Part shown: positions 17,056-25,530 of the stretch, piece by piece
Layout: each line of letters begins with the position of its first letter
Numbering within the stretch: position 1 is the stretch's first letter
From: Pyxidicoccus sp. MSG2
Lineage (GTDB): Bacteria > Myxococcota > Myxococcia > Myxococcales > Myxococcaceae
DNA length: 64,000 nt
Reading direction: 5' to 3'
Assembly (NCBI RefSeq): GCF_026626705.1
Contig: NZ_JAPNKC010000001.1
Span: 11,308,001 to 11,372,000 of the forward strand
Notes under the pieces: generated by a model
Database searches by the model: none
What the model was told of the DNA's origin: nothing
The model's input: only the letters and a program-made list of their open reading frames with translations
Made by a program: the position numbers and the translations under genes

Positions 17056-20000
17056 ATGCGTCCGTCACTTGCAGGTCCGCCAGCGGTCTGGCTCGTGCTC
17101 GCGTTGATTGGCTGTTCACCTCCACCCCAGGACGAGGGGAAGCACGCAGCCGCGGGTGACTCCGCGCAGTCGTGTTCCGCCCTGACCTCGCCGCAGCCGC
17201 AACTCCTCGCGTCCGCGACCTTCACGCCTTCGGACGGGCTCGCCTACGTCACCCTCACCATCACGCCTCGCGACTCGAATGGAGCGCCCCTGGGGTCGGG
17301 GCTTCACGTCGAGGTGCTGAGCAGCGACGGGCTCGTCACCCTGGGCGGCCCGGGCACCTCGGCCTGCACCGTCAATGCTCCGTCCGCGACCTGCCTGACG
17401 GCGGTGGACTCGGGAGCCGGGAGCTACGTCGTCACGGCGAAGAGCGCCACGGCGCTGGCCGTGCCGACGACGTTCTCCGCCACCGTCACGGATGCGAACG
17501 GCACCGTGACGCTGCCGGACACGGCGGATGTCACGTTCGATTCGAGCAGGTTCGACGGCGGCCCCGGTTGCACCGGCGCCTGCGGCACCACCGTCACCAC
17601 GGGCACCGTCACCATCACCGGCAGCCACGCGGGGGGCCGGAACCTCTACATCACGGGCGGCACGGTGACGTTCGATGCCACCACGGTGGGGCAGACCTTC
17701 GGTGACGTCTTCATCACCGGCGGCACGGTGACGCACCTGCAGGCCACCAACGCCGCCATGTACAAGCTGGACATCAACACGGGCTCGTGGAACCTCCTGG
17801 GGGGCGCGGTCAATACCGACAGCAAGGGCTATGGCATGACCTGCTTTGCCAATGGCTCGTGCAGCGGCAATGGGCTGGTCAGCTTCAGCGCCAACGGCGT
17901 GCCGTCGTCAGCGCTGGCCGGGACCAACGAGCGGTACGGCGCCAGCCACGGCGGCATGGGCTCCGGCAACTTCCGCATCAACATGACCGCGGCCAGCAAC
18001 GCCCACGCCGGCAACGCGGGACCGACGTATGGGGACTACCGCGACCCGAAGTATCCCGGCGCCACCAACAGCACCTACTCGGGCTTCCACGGGGGTGGCG
18101 TCGCGCGCATCACCTCGTCGGGGACCTGCGTGCTGGCTGGCACCGCCTCCATCATCGCGACCTCTCCCTACAATGGCGCCGGAGGCTCCATCAACCTCCG
18201 CTGCCGGGGCATCACCTCGACGGGGTGGACGGGAAGCCTCAACGCCGACGGAGGCCGCAGCGCGGGAAACTCCTCCATCCCGATGGGCGCTGGCGGCGGG
18301 GGCCGCATCGCGCTGGTCAGCACCGGTGACGCCGCGACTCTCACCGGCGCGGTGAGCTATCCGCCGACGAACCTTACCGCCCGGGTGCACGCCTTCGGCG
18401 GCGCGCCGGCCAACTCCAGCTATGTGATGGGCGCGGGCGGCGCGGGGACGATCTACCTCAAGCACAGCGACCTGACGTACGGCGACCTCATCATCGCGAA
18501 CAACTCACCCGCGCATTACCAGAACGAAGGCACGACGCGGCTGCCCGCGATTGTCGGCACCCTCACCGCCAACGTCGCCGCGGGCGCCACCCTGCTCCCG
18601 GTCTCCGTCGCCAGCACCAGCCTCAACGCGACCTACTACGAGAACGCCGGTGCGCCGCTGAACAACAACCCCGCGCTCACGCAGAACACGACGCCCTCGT
18701 CGGCGGCGGCCTACAACGGGGTGTTCGCGGGCGGCTGGCTGCGGCCCGACATCAGCGCCGGGAGTGGAGCGCTGCTCGACCCGTCCAACCTGGTGAGCGT
18801 CACGACCAACGCGGTGGGCAGCCTGACGACGAGCGCCATCCCCGCCGACGTCCCCGCGGGTGCGGTCTTCCGGAGCGTGGACGTGTTGGACCACCTCGAC
18901 GTGCTCGGCAACGCGATGCTCGAGACCAACGGTGACATCTACGTCCTGTCGGGCAACACGACCAACTCCGGGGCGAGCACGATGACCGTGAACGGCCTGG
19001 TGCTCTTCGACACGACGAGCAACCGGACGGGCCGCATCCAGTACGCGGGCGGGACGGTGGATGTCGTGCAGAGCACCCAGGCGATGCCCCCGGTGGCGGG
19101 TGCCACGCTCGTCGCGGACAACGTGTCGGTGACGGGCGGCTCGCTCACCGTGCCCTCCATCGTCGCGTCCAGCGACGTGGTCGTGTCGGGCGGCACGCTG
19201 ACCACCAACGCGCTGACGGCGGCGCGCTATTCGCAGACCGCGGGCGTCCTCAAGCACTACCCCCCGATTTTCAAGACGTCGCCGGCCGCGGCCGTGGTGT
19301 ACGGGCTCAACCTGACGCTCTCGGACACCTTCAGCCTCACGGGAGGCTCGGTGGATGTCGCGGGGCTGGGCTATCCGATGGCGTGCGATCCCCAGGGCGC
19401 GCCGCTGACGGCCTGGGGCTTCGGGGCGAATGGTCCCCTGGCCGCGACGGGTGTGGCGAACGGCTACGGCGCGGGCCACGGCGGCGTCGGTGGTGGCTAC
19501 GCTGCCGGAGCGGTTCGCGGCATGGCCTACGACGACTATCGGGACCCGCGGTATCCCGGTGGCGCCGCCGCGACCGCGGGCGGCTCGCCGTCGTACCTCT
19601 CCTACCGGAGCAACGGGGGTGGTGTCTTCCGGCTCAATGCCTCCGGAGCCTGCACGCTGGGTGGCAGCTCGCTCATCAAGGCCAGCGCGGTGATCACCGG
19701 CTCCGAGTTTGGAGCCGCGGGTGGTTCGGTCTCCCTTCGCTGCGGAGGCTTCGACACCACGGGCTGGAATGGCTCCATCAACGTCAACGGGGCGAACGCC
19801 AAGACCTCGAGCTCGCTCGGAAACGTGCGTGCGGGCGGTGGCGGCCGGATTGCGCTGGTCAGTGCGGGCGGGGCTTCGAGCTTCGTCGGCGCGCTCACCT
19901 ATCCGCTCCCGACGACCAATGCCCAGGTGCAGGCGCGGGGAGGCACGGGCGTCAGCGCCACGTACAGCGACGGCGGCGCGGGCACGGTGTTCCTCAAGCA

Positions 20001-20430
20001 CCGCGACGTGGCGTACGGCCAGCTCATCATCAACAACAACAATCAGACGCACTATGCAGCGGGCGGCAACACCCCGCTCATCTCCATCGTCGGAACGGTC
20101 AGCACCGCGGTCTCTTCCGGTGACACCACGATGGGCGTCACCATCACCAGCTCGCCGCTCCACGGCTCGGCCGCCTTCAACCAGCTCCTCTCCGGCATGT
20201 GGCTGCGGCCCGACACCAGCGTGAACAGCGGCAACCTGCCCGCGGACAACCTCGTCACGGTCTCCGGCAATACCTTCGTGAGCTCTTCGCTGACGCAACT
20301 GACCCTCTCGCCGGCCCTGGCCGCGGTGCCGGCGGGCGCGAGCTTCAAGAGCGCAGACCTCTTCGACGTCTACAACGTCGTGGGCGGTGCAGTCGTACAG
20401 ACGAACGGCGACATCTACGTCGTCCCGTAG
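17056..20430 (+). CDS. large surface lipoprotein with duplicated beta-rich module
   Basis: 1124 residues. Signal peptide with lipobox LIGC (residues 17-20). An Ig-like (invasin/Big-type) domain follows at about 45-160 (TITPRDSNGAPLGSGLHVEV...). The rest is Gly/Thr/Ser/Asn-rich beta sequence. A module of about 230 residues occurs twice (about 255-490 and 770-1000); both copies share the order YGMTC/YPMAC, GASHGGMG/GAGHGGVG, YDYRDP-type (YGDYRDPKYPG / YDDYRDPRYPG), GGGGRIALVS, GAGTIYLKH/GAGTVFLKH and YGDLIIANN/YGQLIINNN, then a WLRPD segment and a terminal NGDIYV. This suggests two stacked beta-helix/solenoid units on the cell surface. No catalytic motif is recognised. RBS-like AAGGGAG precedes the ATG. 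Confidence 0.85.
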   Translation: MRPSLAGPPAVWLVLALIGCSPPPQDEGKHAAAGDSAQSCSALTSPQPQLLASATFTPSDGLAYVTLTITPRDSNGAPLGSGLHVEVLSSDGLVTLGGPGTSACTVNAPSATCLTAVDSGAGSYVVTAKSATALAVPTTFSATVTDANGTVTLPDTADVTFDSSRFDGGPGCTGACGTTVTTGTVTITGSHAGGRNLYITGGTVTFDATTVGQTFGDVFITGGTVTHLQATNAAMYKLDINTGSWNLLGGAVNTDSKGYGMTCFANGSCSGNGLVSFSANGVPSSALAGTNERYGASHGGMGSGNFRINMTAASNAHAGNAGPTYGDYRDPKYPGATNSTYSGFHGGGVARITSSGTCVLAGTASIIATSPYNGAGGSINLRCRGITSTGWTGSLNADGGRSAGNSSIPMGAGGGGRIALVSTGDAATLTGAVSYPPTNLTARVHAFGGAPANSSYVMGAGGAGTIYLKHSDLTYGDLIIANNSPAHYQNEGTTRLPAIVGTLTANVAAGATLLPVSVASTSLNATYYENAGAPLNNNPALTQNTTPSSAAAYNGVFAGGWLRPDISAGSGALLDPSNLVSVTTNAVGSLTTSAIPADVPAGAVFRSVDVLDHLDVLGNAMLETNGDIYVLSGNTTNSGASTMTVNGLVLFDTTSNRTGRIQYAGGTVDVVQSTQAMPPVAGATLVADNVSVTGGSLTVPSIVASSDVVVSGGTLTTNALTAARYSQTAGVLKHYPPIFKTSPAAAVVYGLNLTLSDTFSLTGGSVDVAGLGYPMACDPQGAPLTAWGFGANGPLAATGVANGYGAGHGGVGGGYAAGAVRGMAYDDYRDPRYPGGAAATAGGSPSYLSYRSNGGGVFRLNASGACTLGGSSLIKASAVITGSEFGAAGGSVSLRCGGFDTTGWNGSINVNGANAKTSSSLGNVRAGGGGRIALVSAGGASSFVGALTYPLPTTNAQVQARGGTGVSATYSDGGAGTVFLKHRDVAYGQLIINNNNQTHYAAGGNTPLISIVGTVSTAVSSGDTTMGVTITSSPLHGSAAFNQLLSGMWLRPDTSVNSGNLPADNLVTVSGNTFVSSSLTQLTLSPALAAVPAGASFKSADLFDVYNVVGGAVVQTNGDIYVVP

Positions 20431-20437
20431 CCGCACC

Positions 20438-20474
20438 CGTCCCGCTCCGCATCCCTCTCGGGCGGAGCGGGACG
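20438..20474 (+). terminator. strong GC hairpin after the surface-lipoprotein gene
   Basis: A perfect 13-bp stem (CGTCCCGCTCCGC at 20438-20450 pairs with 20462-20474) with an 11-base loop starts seven bases after the stop. There is no T-run, as is common in very GC-rich genomes. Confidence 0.7.
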
Positions 20475-20644
20475 AAGAAGGCCCCGGGACCGAAGGCGCT
20501 CCCAACCCCACTGCGTCCGCCCAACAGGGGCTGGCAACGCTCCAAGCGTTGACTTGCTGGCTCGGAAGTCCACGGGATGCGCGGTGGCGTCCTCGGAACT
20601 ACATGAGAGGGAGTCGCGCCACCGCGTCCAGCCCAGGAGCGGCC

Positions 20645-21511
20645 ATGCAGCCTCCGGACCTCCCGCTTCCTCCTTCTGGCATTGCCCTGGTCCTCGCGGA
20701 CGTGGATGGCACGTTGCTCACGCGCGACAAGGCGCTCACCGAGCGGGCAGTCGCCGCGGTGCGGGCCCTGCGCGCACGTGGCATCCGCTTCGCCATCACC
20801 AGCGGGCGTCCGCCGCGGGGAATGAGGATGCTGCTTCCGCCACTCGCCCTCACCACGCCGGTGGCGGCCTTCAACGGGGGCATGTTCTGCCGGCCCTCCG
20901 ACCTCTCCATCGTCGAGGCGCACACCCTGCCGCCCGCCCTGGTGCCGGACCTGCTGCGGGTGCTCGCGGCGCATGGGCTGGATGCGTGGGTGTATCGGGG
21001 CCTCGACTGGCTGGTGCGCGACGGGGAGACGGCGCACGTGGCGCGAGAGCAGTGGACGGTGCGGTTTGCTCCGAAGTGCGTGGCGGACTTCGCGGGGCTG
21101 GAGGAGGGCGTCGTGAAGCTGGTGGGCGTCAGTGACGACGCCGTGCGGATGGAAGCGGCGCGCGCGGACGTGGCCGCGCGCTGCGGCCCGAGGGTGAGCG
21201 CCCAGCTCTCGCAGCCCTACTACCTGGACATCACCCATGCCGAGGCCAACAAGGGCGCCGTGGCCCGACATCTCTCCGCCTCTCTGGGTATCCCGCGCGA
21301 GCGCATCGCCACGCTCGGGGACCAGCCCAACGACGTGCTGATGTTCCGCGAGAGCGGGCTGAGCATCGCCATGGGGCAGGCGCCGCAGGAGGTGCGGGCG
21401 CAGGCAACCCGGGTGACCGCCTCTTCCGAGGAAGAGGGCTTCGCGCTCGGGCTCGAGCGCTGGGTGCTCGGGGATGGCGTATTCGAGGGAGCGGGAGCGT
21501 CACCCGGCTAG
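20645..21511 (+). CDS. Cof-type HAD-IIB phosphatase
   Basis: 288 residues of the haloacid-dehalogenase superfamily, class IIB cap. Motif I is ADVDGTLLT with nucleophile Asp19 and acid/base Asp21; motif II is ITSGRPP; a conserved Lys lies in VVKLVG or in ANKGAV; motif IV is LGDQPNDVLMF. The family removes phosphate from sugar phosphates, nucleotides or cofactors; the specific substrate cannot be read. The start at 20645 is supported by CAGGAG six bases upstream. It converges with the kinase-like gene at 21527. Confidence 0.88.
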   Translation: MQPPDLPLPPSGIALVLADVDGTLLTRDKALTERAVAAVRALRARGIRFAITSGRPPRGMRMLLPPLALTTPVAAFNGGMFCRPSDLSIVEAHTLPPALVPDLLRVLAAHGLDAWVYRGLDWLVRDGETAHVAREQWTVRFAPKCVADFAGLEEGVVKLVGVSDDAVRMEAARADVAARCGPRVSAQLSQPYYLDITHAEANKGAVARHLSASLGIPRERIATLGDQPNDVLMFRESGLSIAMGQAPQEVRAQATRVTASSEEEGFALGLERWVLGDGVFEGAGASPG

Positions 21512-21526
21512 CGCGTCAATGACTTG

Positions 21527-22327
21527 TCATGGGCGTATCAGGCCGAGCACCTCGTTCCGGAGGTGCTCCAGCCAGCGCAGGAGCCGTGCCTCCGGGAGCT
21601 GCTGGGAGCGGCTCTTCCAGAGGGCCCGCTCCAGTCCCCGAGGCGGCTGGAGTCGCGCGAGCAGGGCGCGCAGGACATCTTCGCGTGCGTACGCCCGGAG
21701 GAACGCCGCCGCGAGCCCCTCAACCGGGCCCTCGGGCGCGCGTCCCACGAGGTCGAGCAGGAAGACGAACAGGTCATCCGCGTGGCGATCCCCGGCGGGC
21801 AGCCTCGCCTCGTGCGGTGTCTCGAAGTCGATGAGCCACGCGCGCTGCTCGCCCGCGTCGTAGAGGACGTTCTTCAGGTGCGCGTCTCCGTGCGACCACG
21901 GCCGGGACGAGCCGGGGAACGTCAGGCCATGCGCCCGGCGCAGCTCGTGGGCCGCGGCCTCCACCATGGGCGGGGTGAGCTGCCCGCGTGCCAGCAACAG
22001 GTCCAGGCGCTCTCCGGGGAGCGCCTCCAGCGCCACGCCACACCCCTTCCAGCGCTCCGCCACGCGGCCCGCGTGCAGCAGCCGGAAGGAGTCCAGCTCC
22101 CAGTCCCGCCAGCGCGAGCACGAGACGAACATGCGGATGCGGCTGCGCGACAGACGGAGGAAGACATTGCCGGTGGCAATCACCGCACCCATGCCGAGGC
22201 GCCGGCGCTTGACCCAGACCGTGACGTCCCGCCGCGTCTCCAGGCGCACCGAGTTGACGCGTACGGACTCAATCGCGAGCCCCAGTCCATGGCTCCACAG
22301 CTCGGCGAGCGTCCCGCCCCGCTTCAC
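21527..22327 (-). CDS. kinase-fold protein (RIO/LPS-kinase/APH-like)
   Basis: 266 residues. The C-terminal half carries a small-molecule-kinase-type catalytic core: WSHGDAHLKNVLYD (catalytic loop with Asp and Asn), then AWLIDFETP (metal-binding DFE). The N-terminus has a TVWVKRRRLG Lys-containing strand. This resembles bacterial lipopolysaccharide core kinases, RIO-type or aminoglycoside-phosphotransferase-like enzymes. The GTG start 22327 overlaps the upstream stop by four bases (GTGA), so it is translationally coupled to the membrane-protein gene before it. The pairing with two membrane proteins suggests an envelope substrate (LPS or another glycolipid), which is inference. An antibiotic-resistance role is not indicated. 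Confidence 0.72.
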   Translation of the reverse strand: MKRGGTLAELWSHGLGLAIESVRVNSVRLETRRDVTVWVKRRRLGMGAVIATGNVFLRLSRSRIRMFVSCSRWRDWELDSFRLLHAGRVAERWKGCGVALEALPGERLDLLLARGQLTPPMVEAAAHELRRAHGLTFPGSSRPWSHGDAHLKNVLYDAGEQRAWLIDFETPHEARLPAGDRHADDLFVFLLDLVGRAPEGPVEGLAAAFLRAYAREDVLRALLARLQPPRGLERALWKSRSQQLPEARLLRWLEHLRNEVLGLIRP

Positions 22328-22902
22328 GCCTTCAACTCCTCGTACCAGAGCACCACGGCGAGGCATCCCAGGCACCAGCACCGCACCAGCCCGCGTCCCG
22401 CCAGCCCGCCGAACACCATCACCGCCGCGAGGACCAGCACCGTCCCCATGGCGCCCGCCGTGCCTCCCGCCTCGCGCAGCAGCGAGCGCGCGCTCCGCCA
22501 GGGGCGCGCGGCGCCATCCAGCGCCAGGGGGAAGAGGAACAGCCCCTGGACCTCGACGGCATAGAACGCGGGCACCGCGAGCAGCAGGCCCACCGCGTGT
22601 GGCAGCCCCAGGAAGACGGCCATGCCCCATGCCCCCACGGCAGCCAGGAGCGCGGAGGCATATTTGAGGAGCCCCAGTGCCTGCGCGCCGGGCAGCACGG
22701 CCCGCACGGGCTGGCCGCGCACGTGGGACATGGCCCCGGCCATCCAGGCGGCGCCCCCGCGAAAGCCTCCAGGCCAGGCGCTCCGGGCCTCACGCGCCAG
22801 CGGCGAACCGGGAGCGTCATACAGCGCCGCCGCGCGCATCAGGAGCGCGCGGGCACGCCGCACCGGAGACGGCAGGACGCGGGTGAGGACCTCAGCCGCC
22901 AT
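22324..22902 (-). CDS. membrane protein of unknown function
   Basis: 192 residues with three to four hydrophobic helices (about residues 70-90, 92-120, 138-160 and 165-180) after an Arg-rich amphipathic N-terminus. No family recognised. ATG 22902 is used; an in-frame GTG at 22914 is an alternative, and either start overlaps the end of the preceding gene. Its stop overlaps the start of the kinase-like gene. The three genes 23455-21527 thus form a compact operon. Confidence 0.65.
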   Translation of the reverse strand: MAAEVLTRVLPSPVRRARALLMRAAALYDAPGSPLAREARSAWPGGFRGGAAWMAGAMSHVRGQPVRAVLPGAQALGLLKYASALLAAVGAWGMAVFLGLPHAVGLLLAVPAFYAVEVQGLFLFPLALDGAARPWRSARSLLREAGGTAGAMGTVLVLAAVMVFGGLAGRGLVRCWCLGCLAVVLWYEELKA

Positions 22903-23455
22903 GGAGTTGCTCACGGGCGAAGCAGAAGTGCGCCCAGGCGAGGAACGCGAGCCCGTGGCCTCCCAGCAGGGTGCGGTGCAGCAGATTCTCGAACCGCCCG
23001 CACCGCCGCCGGTGGAAGACGAACTCGTCGTAGCAGATGAGGACCATCGTCCCCATCAGGACGACGAGGACGGGCAGCAGGAAGACGTGCGGGCGGGGAG
23101 ACACCGAAGCGGCGCACATCAGCAGGAACAGCGGCAGCCCACCGCCTGCCAGCGCGAGCAGCTCCGCCTTGTGCTCGTTGGGCCCCACTCGGAGCCCGGC
23201 CGCGCGGTGATAGACCCAGTCCGCCACGCCGGCCACCGTCGCGGTCGTCCCGGCCATCGCCACCACCCACAGCTCCCACGGGTACAGGGAGGGCAGGGCG
23301 AGCCACGCGAAGCGCGGCGTCCGGGACAGCGCCACCAGCGCCACGCCGAACAGCACGCCCGGAGCGAGCGAGGCCAGCAGGTTGGCGGCATCTCGCAGGC
23401 GCGGTTTCGGAGCGTGAAGAGAGGTCTGGAGGGCGAGGGCGGAGGTGGCGGGCAT
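22892..23455 (-). CDS. multi-pass membrane protein of unknown function
   Basis: 187 residues from ATG 23455, the first start that gives a short polar N-terminus before the helices. Five or so hydrophobic segments; between them are the conserved-looking polar stretches GPNEHKAELLAL and CYDEFVFHRRRCGRFENLLHR, where the Asp/Glu/His and paired Cys could bind a metal or a cofactor. No family assigned. First gene of the operon leading to the kinase-fold protein. Longer in-frame extension up to 23617 exists but looks non-coding. Confidence 0.65.
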   Translation of the reverse strand: MPATSALALQTSLHAPKPRLRDAANLLASLAPGVLFGVALVALSRTPRFAWLALPSLYPWELWVVAMAGTTATVAGVADWVYHRAAGLRVGPNEHKAELLALAGGGLPLFLLMCAASVSPRPHVFLLPVLVVLMGTMVLICYDEFVFHRRRCGRFENLLHRTLLGGHGLAFLAWAHFCFAREQLHGG

Positions 23456-23626
23456 GGACGGTGGGCTCGTGGCCCGGGACGCTTCCCGGGCCACCAGGAT
23501 GGCACAGGCCCGTTCCCCGGCGTGTCCCGCGGCTCGAACGGCGAGACGGCGTGAGCGCGCTTGAACCCGTCGAGCCCCGCCTGCGTCGTGGTCAGGCGAT
23601 GTAACCCGAATATTCACATGTGCGTA

Positions 23627-23649
23627 CTCCCTGAAAACCCACCAGGGAG
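23627..23649 (+). promoter_or_regulatory. hairpin covering the ribosome binding site
   Basis: CTCCCTG (23627-23633) pairs perfectly with CAGGGAG (23643-23649), loop nine bases. The right arm is the Shine-Dalgarno sequence of the gene starting at 23656, so the fold would hide it. Confidence 0.4.
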
Positions 23650-23655
23650 ATGCAC

Positions 23656-25110
23656 ATGGGAATCGGCGGCTTGCTGAAGAACAACCCGGTCACCAACGCC
23701 TACAACGCCACCAAGGAGGCCGTGACCGAGACGGTCGACTCCGTCATCGACACAGGTGAAGAGGCACTCGACGCGGCGACGACCCAGGCCACCGAGGTCT
23801 ACGACGGCATCAGCAGCTTCATCGACTCCCCGCCGTCGGTTCCGTTCCTCCTCAATCCCATCTCCAACGCGCGAGACGAGATCGTCGAGGCCGCGGAGCG
23901 CGGTGTTGATTTCGCCACCGCCATCGGACGCAGGGTGATCGACACCCTGAAGGACAAGGTCGACTTCCTCGCGATTGAAGACCAGGTCAAGGACCTCGGC
24001 CCGGGCGACAGCTACCAGCTCAGCGCGAGCATCGACGGCTCGGTGTACGGCATCGGCGGCCGGCTCGAAGGCACGCAGACCATCACGAAGAACGAGGACG
24101 GCACGTACACGCTCGCGGTGGAAGGCGAAGCGGGGGCGGGCGTGATGGCGAGCCTCGAGAAGAAGGGCGCGAAGCTCTCCGGCGACAGGTTCACGAACTC
24201 CAGCGCCACCGTCGAGTTCACCTTCGACAGCGCTGAGGAAGTGGCTGACGCGGCCCGGACGTTCCTGGGTCCTGTCGTCGGCGGCGTCTCGGGCTTCCTC
24301 GACGGCGGAATCAAGGGGGCCCTCGATGGCGCGACGCCGGACTACGGCGCGCTGCTCGACAATGTCTCCGCGCTCGAGCTCAACCCGAACACGTCCTCCG
24401 ACCTCGTCGGAAAATTGAGCGGCGCAAAGCGCGCCTCGCTCGGGGCGGGTACGTCACAGGAGCTCGGCGCGAGCGTGCGCCTCGAGTTTGGCGACGGACC
24501 TCCGAAGCTGGTGCTCAGCCAGTACACGAGCATCTCCGCCGAGACGGCCGGCTCGCTCCCGGGCGTCAAGGGCGAGCTCAGCGGGGACGTGAAGCTGAAG
24601 GTGGAGGAGGGCTTCGAGCTCCCCGATGGCCTCAGCGTCAGCGACGTGCTGGAGGACCCGGATGGGGTCGTGGAGGAGCTCGCGAAGACGGCCGTGCACA
24701 CCGGCGAGGTCTCTGTGTCGCTCACGGCGGATGTGAAGGCGAAGGGCAAGCTGCCCATCGTGGGCGGGCTCGGCGGCGAGGCCGAGGCGAAGCTCGAGTT
24801 CACCGGTGGCGTGGACGAGGTCCTCGGCTCGGGCGGACTCGAGTCCCTCCTCCGCGGTCAGTTCGGGACGGCCTTCAACCAGTTCGCTGAAGTCACGGAG
24901 CTCGAGGCGACCCTCACGCCGTACGACACCGACGTCACCGAGTTCTCCAAGGGTTCTGGCAGGGGACTGAGCTCCATCAGTGGCGGCTTCTCGGCGACCA
25001 CCACCGACCGCAAGGCGCCGATCTTCGAGTACTCGGGCACGGTGGCGGACGTCCGCGACCAGCTTCGCGATGAGGTCAACCGCCTCCGTCACCAGGTGCG
25101 CTACGCGTAA
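23656..25110 (+). CDS. uncharacterised 484-residue protein
   Basis: No family recognised. Start: AGGGAG lies six bases before ATG 23656; an ATG at 23650 is also in frame. The N-terminus (MGIGGLLKNNP) has no signal peptide, followed by an acidic helix-rich part (residues 15-110), then Gly-rich beta sequence with repeated G-x-G-x-V/L-x-L-x-V-E patterns (about 130-190 and 255-400: SGDVKLKVEEGFELPDGLSV, SVSLTADVKAKGKL). The composition (many Asp, Glu, Ser, Thr, no Cys) is that of a soluble or exported structural/effector protein. It precedes the PadR-permease pair by 54 bp, but that pair has its own operator-like repeat, so they are probably separate units. Confidence 0.75.
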   Translation: MGIGGLLKNNPVTNAYNATKEAVTETVDSVIDTGEEALDAATTQATEVYDGISSFIDSPPSVPFLLNPISNARDEIVEAAERGVDFATAIGRRVIDTLKDKVDFLAIEDQVKDLGPGDSYQLSASIDGSVYGIGGRLEGTQTITKNEDGTYTLAVEGEAGAGVMASLEKKGAKLSGDRFTNSSATVEFTFDSAEEVADAARTFLGPVVGGVSGFLDGGIKGALDGATPDYGALLDNVSALELNPNTSSDLVGKLSGAKRASLGAGTSQELGASVRLEFGDGPPKLVLSQYTSISAETAGSLPGVKGELSGDVKLKVEEGFELPDGLSVSDVLEDPDGVVEELAKTAVHTGEVSVSLTADVKAKGKLPIVGGLGGEAEAKLEFTGGVDEVLGSGGLESLLRGQFGTAFNQFAEVTELEATLTPYDTDVTEFSKGSGRGLSSISGGFSATTTDRKAPIFEYSGTVADVRDQLRDEVNRLRHQVRYA

Positions 25111-25127
25111 CCCCCCGGGCCCACGGG

Positions 25128-25171
25128 TTGACAGTCTACCAGACGCGCACGACACTCAGGTAGAATGTCGA
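25128..25171. promoter_or_regulatory. inverted repeat overlapping the padR-type start
   Basis: TTGACAGTCTACC (25128-25140) and GGTAGAATGTCGA (25159-25171) are imperfect inverted copies (11 of 13 positions) separated by 18 bp. The right arm contains the regulator's own ATG. TTGACA of the left arm may also serve as the -35 box, though no good -10 lies at 17 bp. Confidence 0.5.
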
Positions 25172-25530
25172 CCATAGACGCCCAACCGCCCCGAGGCTCC
25201 CTCCTCCAGGGAACGCTTGACCTCCTCATTCTCCGCATCCTGGCCCTGGGAGCTCACCACGGGCACGGCATTGCGATGGCGATCCAGGCGCGGTCCGGTG
25301 ACACGCTCCTGGTCGACCACGGGTCGCTCTATCCCGCCCTGCAGCGCCTCGAGAGTCGCGGGTGGATCAGCGGCGCATGGGGAGTCTCGGACAACGGCCG
25401 ACGCGCGCGCTTCTACTCCCTCACGGCCGCCGGCCGGCGGCAGTTCGTCGTTGAGACGGGGCGCTGGAACCGCCTCGTGGAGTCCATCGCCCGTGTCATG
25501 GAGCCGAACCCCACGCCGGAGAATGCCTGA
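25165..25530 (+). CDS. PadR-family transcriptional regulator
   Basis: 121 residues, the normal size of the compact PadR class. Winged-helix core: LLQGTLDLLILRILALGAHHGHGIAMAI, then DHGSLYPALQRLESRGWISGAWG and GRRARFYSLTAAGRR (wing). PadR proteins repress neighbouring transporter genes. Here the stop codon overlaps the start of the permease gene (TGATG), so regulator and permease are translationally coupled. No proper Shine-Dalgarno precedes the ATG, which lies within the inverted repeat; autoregulation is likely. Confidence 0.92.
   Translation: MSTIDAQPPRGSLLQGTLDLLILRILALGAHHGHGIAMAIQARSGDTLLVDHGSLYPALQRLESRGWISGAWGVSDNGRRARFYSLTAAGRRQFVVETGRWNRLVESIARVMEPNPTPENA

Noticed and set aside
18505..20511. 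Minus-strand open frame opposite the surface-lipoprotein gene
   Set aside because: Arg/His-rich shadow without start signals; the plus strand has signal peptide, lipobox and a duplicated module.
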